From an uncultured Eubacterium sp. (GTDB taxonomy: Bacteria > Bacillota > Clostridia > Lachnospirales > Lachnospiraceae): a stretch of DNA of 64,000 nucleotides. The notes beneath the pieces were generated by a model that searched no databases, was not told the origin of the DNA, and saw only the letters and a program-made list of their open reading frames with translations. Positions 58,789 to 64,000 of the stretch are shown here, piece by piece (within the stretch, counting starts at the first letter, position 1; each line of letters begins with the position of its first letter). The translations under genes and the position numbers were made by a program. Location of the stretch: NCBI RefSeq assembly GCF_934295145.1, contig NZ_CAKRAS010000004.1, positions 1 to 64,000 of the forward strand, read 5' to 3'.

Positions 58789-60003
58789 ATGCGAGCTTAT
58801 GAAAGATTATTAAATTATGTGAAAGTCTGGACAACCAGTGATGAAGAGAGCACCACTTCTCCGACAACGGAGCGTCAGTTTGATCTGGCAAAACTTCTGG
58901 TGAAAGAAATGAAAGAGATTGGCATCGAAGATGCTATGATGGACGAGTATGGTTATGTCTATGGACATATTCCGGCAACTCCTGGATATGAAGATCGTAC
59001 AGCCATTGGTTTTATCGCACATATGGATACTGCACCGGATTATAGTGGAGAAAATGTAAATCCACAGATTATTGAAAACTATGATGGTAAGGATGTGACT
59101 CTTGGAACTTCAGGAAGAATACTGACGACAAAAGATTTTCCGGCATTGAAGGAAATGGCTGGAAGAACGCTGATCACCACAGATGGAACAACTTTGCTGG
59201 GTGCGGACGACAAAGCCGGTATTGCTGAAATTCTGACAGTCGCTGAGGAGTTATTAAAAGGTGAGATCCCTCATGGAAAAGTCTGCATCAGCTTTACGAC
59301 AGATGAGGAAGTTGGAAGTGGCGCCTGCCATATGGATCTGGAGCGTTTCGGCGCACCGTATGCTTATACTGTAGACGGAGGTCCGGAAGGAGAAATCCAG
59401 TTTGAGAATTTTAATGCTGCTTCCGCTGAGTTTGCTATTCATGGTGTCAATGTGCATCCGGGCGAAGCAAAGGACATTATGGTCAATTCCATGAAGATTG
59501 CCATGGAATTACAGAGTATGCTTCCAGAGCAGGAAGCACCGGAGCACACGGAAGGATATGAAGGATTTTTCCATCTTATGGAAATGAACGGAAGTGTGGA
59601 AGAGACGACGATGAGCTATCTGATCCGTGAGTTTGACGCAGATAAATACGAAGCACGTAAGGCATTGATGCAGGAAATCACAGCTTCTTTAAATAAAAAA
59701 TATGGTGAGGGAACCGTAGAGCTGAATCTGCAGGATTCCTATCGCAATATGCGTGAAAAAATCGAGCCGTGCATGCAGCTGATCGATTATGCAGTTCAGG
59801 CTTGTAAAGATGCGGATGTTACACCGGATATCGTTCCAATCCGCGGAGGTACAGATGGTGCAAGATTGAGCTTTGTGGGACTTCCGTGTCCGAACCTTGG
59901 AACCGGCGGTTATGGATTCCACGGTGCATATGAGCATATTTCCGCAGAGGGAATGGATAAAGCGGTAGCTATTATTAAAAATATCATATCTAATATGGAA
60001 TGA
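58789..60003 (+). CDS. pepT: Peptidase T (tripeptide aminopeptidase)
   Basis: 404-residue zinc aminopeptidase of family M20B that removes the N-terminal residue of tripeptides in the cytoplasm. Metal and catalytic residues are in GFIAHMDTAPDYSG (His-x-Asp, about 77), LLGADDKAGIAEIL (Asp, about 142), FTTDEEVGSGA (Glu-Glu, about 174), YTVDGGPEGE (Asp, about 195) and HGAYEHISAEGM (His, near the end). TAGGAGG precedes the ATG. Placement after opp links import to peptide breakdown. Confidence 0.95.
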   Translation: MRAYERLLNYVKVWTTSDEESTTSPTTERQFDLAKLLVKEMKEIGIEDAMMDEYGYVYGHIPATPGYEDRTAIGFIAHMDTAPDYSGENVNPQIIENYDGKDVTLGTSGRILTTKDFPALKEMAGRTLITTDGTTLLGADDKAGIAEILTVAEELLKGEIPHGKVCISFTTDEEVGSGACHMDLERFGAPYAYTVDGGPEGEIQFENFNAASAEFAIHGVNVHPGEAKDIMVNSMKIAMELQSMLPEQEAPEHTEGYEGFFHLMEMNGSVEETTMSYLIREFDADKYEARKALMQEITASLNKKYGEGTVELNLQDSYRNMREKIEPCMQLIDYAVQACKDADVTPDIVPIRGGTDGARLSFVGLPCPNLGTGGYGFHGAYEHISAEGMDKAVAIIKNIISNME

Positions 60004-60108
60004 TCCCCGTTTCTGCAGAAGGTGAAAAAACGGAGTGTTGAGAGCATTCCGGAGAATCGTACATATAATTGTTTGTTGAAAAAAGAGTAAGAAAGAGTGG
60101 TAAGTTTT

Positions 60109-60798
60109 ATGGGTGCATTATTGTATCAGACGTTAAGAGAGAGCATTGTGGATGCGATTCGCAGCAAAATTTTTAACCATGAGATCAAACCCGGACAGCG
60201 CATTGTGGAATTAGAACTGGCGAAAGAATTTCATACGAGCCGGGGACCGATCCGTGAGGCACTTCGCCAGCTGGAGAATGAAGGAATTATTGTGTATACA
60301 AGAAACGTAGGCTGTTCTGTGAAAGAACTCTCCTTTGAAGACTCCTATGAGGTGTATCTGCTGAGAACCAATTATGAGGTCATCAGTGTGCGGTTTCTTC
60401 ATGGAAAAATGCCGGAGGAATCCATGCAGCATCTGGAAGATATTCTGAAACGTATGAAAAATCTGACGGCAGAGGAATTCGACCAGGTATTTGAATGTGA
60501 TAATGAATTTCATGAAGAACTGGTAAAAATGTGTGGTATGTCACGGGTTCAGAAAGCATGGAAAGAGCAGTACTACGGTAATCTCTTCGCAGGATATGAT
60601 CTGGTGCAGGATAAAGAAGCTATCGCAAAACGACAGTATGCATCGCATAAAATCATTTATGATGCATGTGTGGCAGGAGATTGTGAAGCAATCTGTAAGG
60701 CCATCAAAGACCATTACTGGAGAACCATCGGTGAAATGATGCGTGAACAAAATGTGGATGCGCCAGATCTTGAGCGTGGCTGGGACTGTGCGTTTTAG
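60109..60798 (+). CDS. GntR-family regulator with FCD domain
   Basis: 229-residue DNA-binding protein. The winged helix at residues 5-70 (IFNHEIKPGQRIVELELAKE, GPIREALRQLENEGI) is followed by a helical FCD ligand domain (about 80-215) with the metal-binding type residues D-N-E-F-H (CDNEFHEELVKM) and YASHKIIYDAC. The FadR/FCD subgroup usually senses small organic acids. ATG 60109 is used; a GTG at 60097 is in frame. A possible regulator of the opp/pepT genes, by position only. Confidence 0.85.
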   Translation: MGALLYQTLRESIVDAIRSKIFNHEIKPGQRIVELELAKEFHTSRGPIREALRQLENEGIIVYTRNVGCSVKELSFEDSYEVYLLRTNYEVISVRFLHGKMPEESMQHLEDILKRMKNLTAEEFDQVFECDNEFHEELVKMCGMSRVQKAWKEQYYGNLFAGYDLVQDKEAIAKRQYASHKIIYDACVAGDCEAICKAIKDHYWRTIGEMMREQNVDAPDLERGWDCAF

Positions 60799-60837
60799 GC
60801 ATCGTGGGTTCTTTTGTGGTGAATATAGGTAAGGAAG

Positions 60838-60904
60838 AAAATCAGCTTTATTTTGTCTCGGTCGCTAAAACAAGCGCTCCTTGAGAAAAATAAAGCTGAT
60901 TTTT
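60838..60904. terminator. 67-bp bidirectional hairpin element (copy 2)
   Basis: AAAATCAGCTTTATTTT pairs with AAAATAAAGCTGATTTTT (one-base shift). The interior TCTCGG...GAGA is like that of 16839-16905, and the length is equal. It ends the GntR gene transcript. Confidence 0.7.
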
Positions 60905-60948
60905 CGATTTACGTTATCCAGAACCGTAAATTTTGCATATTTTATACT

Positions 60949-60990
60949 ATGATTACAGTGTGAAAAGCACGGAATAATCCATGTAATCAT
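60949..60990. repeat. Hairpin repeat family, degenerate copy
   Basis: ATGATTACA and TGTAATCAT form the ends, with GTGTGAAAAGCACGGAATAATCC between. These match edge blocks of the copies at 3.35, 4.05 and 5.0 kb, but the TGTGCTTGCACA centre is missing. The remaining 60991-61103 stretch has CATGCGTTCGACTTGAAATG/GCATTCGACTTGAT direct repeats (about 61026 and 61043) and no gene. Confidence 0.45.
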
Positions 60991-61103
60991 AATAGATCAG
61001 CTGCAAGTCTTGTATGAAGTCTCACATGCGTTCGACTTGAAATGCATTCGACTTGATCTGATAGAGCCTTCGGTGAATGTGCCGAAGAAAGGAAGGTAAT
61101 AAT

Positions 61104-61955
61104 ATGGCAAGGTTTACGAATCAGGCGCAATTGCGTTACGGGGATTCCGTGGCGAATTCAAATATTGCAGTAGGGGAAATTCTGGAAGTGCTGTCTGCGA
61201 CAAAGACAGCGGTCAGGAAAGTTTATGCACAGGACGATACAGTGACATATCTGATCAGCGTAGTAAATTCCGGCAGCGTGCCGCTGAATGGTCTGACACT
61301 GGAGGACAATCTTGGAACGTATGCCTTTGCAACGACAACGCTGACGCCTCTTTCTTATGTGGCAGATACAATTAATTACTATGTCAATGGCGTATTGCAG
61401 CCAAAACCGACGGTGGCAGCAGGAGCACCGCTGACTGTTAGCGGTTTAAATATCCCGGCAGGCGGAAATGCATTACTTGTGTATGAGACAAAGCCGACGG
61501 AATATGCACCACTGGCAGAAGAGTCAGAGATTACGAATACTGCGACGATTTCTGGTGGAGGCATTACACCAGTGAACGTGAAAGAAAGCATTCAGGCTTT
61601 GAGTGAACCGGTGCTGACGATCACAAAATCTGTGAGCCCGGTTCCGGTAACAGAAAATGGCACATTGACGTATACGTTTTTAGTCCAGAATAACGGAAAT
61701 ACCGCGGCAGCAGCAGGAACCGCAGCAGTCATCACGGATGATTTTGATCCAATTCTGAAAAATCTGACGGTATCCTTCAATGGAACCGCATGGACAGAAG
61801 GCGTGGATTACACCTACGATGAGACAACCGGAAGTTTTGCAACCATCGCCGGAAAAGTAACCGTGCCTGCGGCAGAATATGCCCAGGATCCGGTCACCGG
61901 CATCTGGATCACAAATCCTGGCATCAGCACGCTGATCGTAACAGGCACAGTATAA
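61104..61955 (+). CDS. DUF11-repeat protein without signal peptide
   Basis: 283 residues of beta-sandwich repeats. The first unit (about 45-165) has DDTVTYLISVVNSGSVPLNG, and the second (about 175-280) has VTENGTLTYTFLVQNNGNTA, the DUF11/conserved-repeat pattern of surface proteins. The start is MARFTNQAQLRYGD with AAGGAAGG upstream (ATG 61104). No signal peptide, membrane helix or sorting motif is present, so the route to the surface, if any, is non-classical. Similar signal-less proteins are seen in Firmicutes; role unknown. Confidence 0.75.
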   Translation: MARFTNQAQLRYGDSVANSNIAVGEILEVLSATKTAVRKVYAQDDTVTYLISVVNSGSVPLNGLTLEDNLGTYAFATTTLTPLSYVADTINYYVNGVLQPKPTVAAGAPLTVSGLNIPAGGNALLVYETKPTEYAPLAEESEITNTATISGGGITPVNVKESIQALSEPVLTITKSVSPVPVTENGTLTYTFLVQNNGNTAAAAGTAAVITDDFDPILKNLTVSFNGTAWTEGVDYTYDETTGSFATIAGKVTVPAAEYAQDPVTGIWITNPGISTLIVTGTV

Positions 61956-61988
61956 AAAAGCAACGATTCTTCGGAATCGTTGCTTTTT
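61955..61988. terminator. Perfect terminator after the DUF11 gene
   Basis: AAAAAGCAACGATTC pairs with GAATCGTTGCTTTTT around TTCG, starting at the last base of the stop codon. It has T-runs in both directions. Confidence 0.95.
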
Positions 61989-62012
61989 AGACGAAAGTCG
62001 TAATTTGAGTGG

Positions 62013-62041
62013 TTGACTCAGTTTTTTCCCTTTCGTATAAT
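62013..62041 (+). promoter_or_regulatory. Promoter of the YhgE/Pip gene
   Basis: TTGACT at 62013-62018 and TATAAT at 62036-62041, spacing 17, followed by an AT-rich leader. Confidence 0.8.
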
Positions 62042-62105
62042 AGTTATTCGAAACATATTAATTTATCGAAAAGTGGAGCATAAAACAGGAGTGTGCAGAA
62101 CAAAT

Positions 62106-64000
62106 ATGAAAAACGTACTGAAGATATTTCGAAGAGATTTGAAGCGGCTGCTTCGAAATCGTGCGGCAGTGCTGGTACTGGGCGGCGTATGTCTGTTACC
62201 GTCGTTGTATGCATGGTTTAATATTGCGGCGAATATGGATCCCTATGGAAATACAAAAGGCATTAAGGTGGCTGTCGCAAATTGTGATGAGGGCGCCGAT
62301 ACAGCGCAGATGTCACTGGATGCGGGAGCCACGATCATTGATAATCTGAAGGAAAATAAGAAGCTTGGCTGGACTTTTGTGGATGAGGAGAAAGCCATTG
62401 AGGGCGTAAAATCGGGTGCCTACTATGCAGCCATTGTTATTCCGGAGAATTTCAGTGATTCACTGCTGAGTATTTTATCCGGAGACGTTAAGAAGCCGCA
62501 GCTGGATTACTATATTAATGAAAAGAAAAATGCAATTGCACCGAAGATCACAGATACGGGTGCCACGACATTGCAGCAGCAGATCAACGATACTTTTTCA
62601 TCTGTGGCTTCTGAAGCGATTTCAGAGATGGTCAGTACATCTGCCGAAAACCTGACAGTGGATGTGGACAATACCAATTCGGAATTGCTCAGTTCTATTT
62701 CTGCTGTGCGGGAGAATCTGGCCGGTTATCAGAATGTGTTGGATCATTTCCGGGAAACAGTAGGAAGTTCGGATTCACTGATCCAGGATACCCTGTCTTC
62801 GTTGGAAAAGGTGAAAAAATCAGCTGCATCTGTATCTGATACGCTGGATCAGAGCACGGATCTGCTGGGGGAGAGCCGGAAGGCAGTTTCTGATTTTTCG
62901 GCGGTATTTTCTGACAGTCTGACAAGCGGAGATCTGTTTTTGAATGATGCGTATATTACTGCATCGATCAAACTGGGAAATCTGGAATCGAAAGTGACCC
63001 AGGTGAATACATCTGTGGGTGGCGGCCTCGATTCGGTGGCGGATTTAAATCAGAAAAATCAGCAGATTCTGGATGAACTTGCAAAATTGCAGGGAAGTAT
63101 CGCAAACGATTCACAGATTTCAGCAACGATCACAGAGCAGATCGCAAATCTGCAAAAGCAGAATCAGGAGATTGGCCAGGTGCTTGATTCTCTGGACAAA
63201 AGTAATTCAGCCATCGCAGATATGGTAACTACTTCGCAAAATACCAGACAGAATCTGGAACAGATTATGGGAAACAGTCGGGATGATCTGAAAAATTACC
63301 GCAGTACTCTGACGCAGTCTACTGTTCCGCAGATCAGTCAGTCTCTGGATGGACTGGCAACGGTCAGTGGAGAAATGTCTGCAACATTATCAGGAATCAC
63401 GCCGATGGTAGATCAGCTGAGCACGATGCTGCAGCAGCTGCAGACCAGTCTGGATGACAGCGTGAATGCGCTGACCAAAACTGGTTCTGCACTGGAGAAG
63501 GTCGATGCACAGCTGGAAACAGTACAGACGGATATTAAGGCAATGCAAAGTTCTGAGGCTTATCAGGAAATTTTAGAACTGGAAGGCATTGATGCCGAGG
63601 CTATTTCCGATTTTATGGCATCTCCGGTGTCTATTAATTCTGAAGTGTTGTATGATGTGGAAAATTATGGAACCGGTATGACACCATTTTATACAAACCT
63701 TGCACTTTGGGTAGGCGGTCTGATTCTGGTTTCTATCCTAAAGCAGGAAGTGGATAAGGATGAGGAAGTATCTGATTTTTCCAATACCAGTGCATATTTC
63801 GGCAGATGGCTGCTGTTTGTTGTACTTGCAGTAATCCAGGGATTTATTGTCTGCATCGGTGATATTGTATTGTTGAAAGTGCAGTGTGTACACCCGGTAC
63901 TGTTTGTGGCGAGTGGCATGTTCTGTTCGTTTATCTATGTAAATATTATTTTCGCAATGGCGCTTACGTTCAAGCATATCGGAAAAGCATTGGGTGTATT
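62106..64000 (+). CDS. YhgE/Pip-domain membrane protein (5' part, continues beyond window)
   Basis: An open frame of 631 codons to the window edge, no stop. The N-terminus MKNVLKIFRRDLKRLLRN, one membrane helix, then LYAWFNIAANMDPYGNTKGI and VAVANCDEGA are hallmarks of the YhgE/Pip family (ABC-2-like, linked to phage infection and to ESX/type VII-type secretion in Firmicutes). A long extracellular coiled-coil-like region rich in Ser/Gln/Leu (about 190-500) follows, then several membrane helices from about 535. The ATG has AGGAG about 13 bases upstream; GTG 62091 is an in-frame alternative. Confidence 0.88.
   Translation, partial: MKNVLKIFRRDLKRLLRNRAAVLVLGGVCLLPSLYAWFNIAANMDPYGNTKGIKVAVANCDEGADTAQMSLDAGATIIDNLKENKKLGWTFVDEEKAIEGVKSGAYYAAIVIPENFSDSLLSILSGDVKKPQLDYYINEKKNAIAPKITDTGATTLQQQINDTFSSVASEAISEMVSTSAENLTVDVDNTNSELLSSISAVRENLAGYQNVLDHFRETVGSSDSLIQDTLSSLEKVKKSAASVSDTLDQSTDLLGESRKAVSDFSAVFSDSLTSGDLFLNDAYITASIKLGNLESKVTQVNTSVGGGLDSVADLNQKNQQILDELAKLQGSIANDSQISATITEQIANLQKQNQEIGQVLDSLDKSNSAIADMVTTSQNTRQNLEQIMGNSRDDLKNYRSTLTQSTVPQISQSLDGLATVSGEMSATLSGITPMVDQLSTMLQQLQTSLDDSVNALTKTGSALEKVDAQLETVQTDIKAMQSSEAYQEILELEGIDAEAISDFMASPVSINSEVLYDVENYGTGMTPFYTNLALWVGGLILVSILKQEVDKDEEVSDFSNTSAYFGRWLLFVVLAVIQGFIVCIGDIVLLKVQCVHPVLFVASGMFCSFIYVNIIFAMALTFKHIGKALGV

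Overview
The window looks like a chromosomal segment of a gut Lachnospiraceae bacterium (class Clostridia; Blautia, Dorea or Ruminococcus-like). This is inferred from the gene set: moderate-GC Firmicute coding style with AGGAGG ribosome sites, a T-box in front of an AspRS2-GatCAB operon, tandem FeoA proteins with FeoB and a Cys-rich partner, class C sortase pili, SipW/TasA-type surface proteins, Rpn-type nuclease remnants and many hairpin-rich intergenic repeats. No rRNA, tRNA, CRISPR array or intact insertion sequence was seen.

Layout. 1-5.8 kb: a dispersed repeat, the TrkA/TrkH potassium system, a small membrane exporter-like protein, a pyridoxamine kinase and a TatD-associated type radical SAM protein. 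5.9-10.7 kb: a tight three-gene unit with an ICMT-like membrane methyltransferase, a GH3-type acyl-adenylating enzyme and a membrane GAF-GGDEF(degenerate)-HD-GYP protein. 10.7-14.1 kb: the ferrous iron operon feoA-feoA-feoB plus a Cys-rich small protein, preceded by a strong promoter and a 40-bp periodic array of palindromic operators. 14.1-16.5 kb: uridine phosphorylase, a MobA/MocA-like nucleotidyltransferase and a domain-swapped XdhC protein. 16.5-19.2 kb: two hairpin elements and a convergent lipoteichoic acid synthase-like gene. 19.5-25.4 kb: a T-box with overlapping GAA/AAC codons controls aspS2, an acetyltransferase-GatC fusion, gatA and gatB, which together make Asn-tRNA(Asn) and Gln-tRNA(Gln) by transamidation. 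25.4-29.8 kb: an atypical ClpX, a YitT membrane protein, Rpn nuclease remnants and two near-identical 190-bp repeats.

30-44 kb is the largest accessory block. A small conserved protein is translationally coupled to a 1483-residue tip adhesin. These are followed by the pilus backbone, two class C sortases, a minor pilin-like protein, two SipW-dependent TasA-like proteins, two membrane- or wall-anchored proteins, an MNT/HEPN pair and the dedicated SipW signal peptidase. A Phd/ParE-type toxin-antitoxin pair follows. 44.9-50.3 kb: glucose-type PTS (ptsG, ptsI) and a BglG-family antiterminator, with an RNA antiterminator/terminator switch in front of ptsG. 50.4-60.8 kb: peptide use, comprising an M42 aminopeptidase, the oppBCDFA importer, peptidase T and a GntR/FadR-type regulator. 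Two inverted copies of a roughly 200-bp structured repeat, with at least four covarying helices, bracket the opp operon. 61-64 kb: a DUF11-repeat protein lacking a signal peptide and the start of a YhgE/Pip membrane protein.

The strongest candidates for undescribed biology are the covarying structured element (51.6 and 58.4 kb), the feo operator array, the acetyltransferase-GatC fusion in a dual-codon T-box operon, and the hybrid sortase/SipW fibre locus with an MNT-HEPN module coupled to its signal peptidase. All functional calls are by reading and family knowledge; no database search was run.
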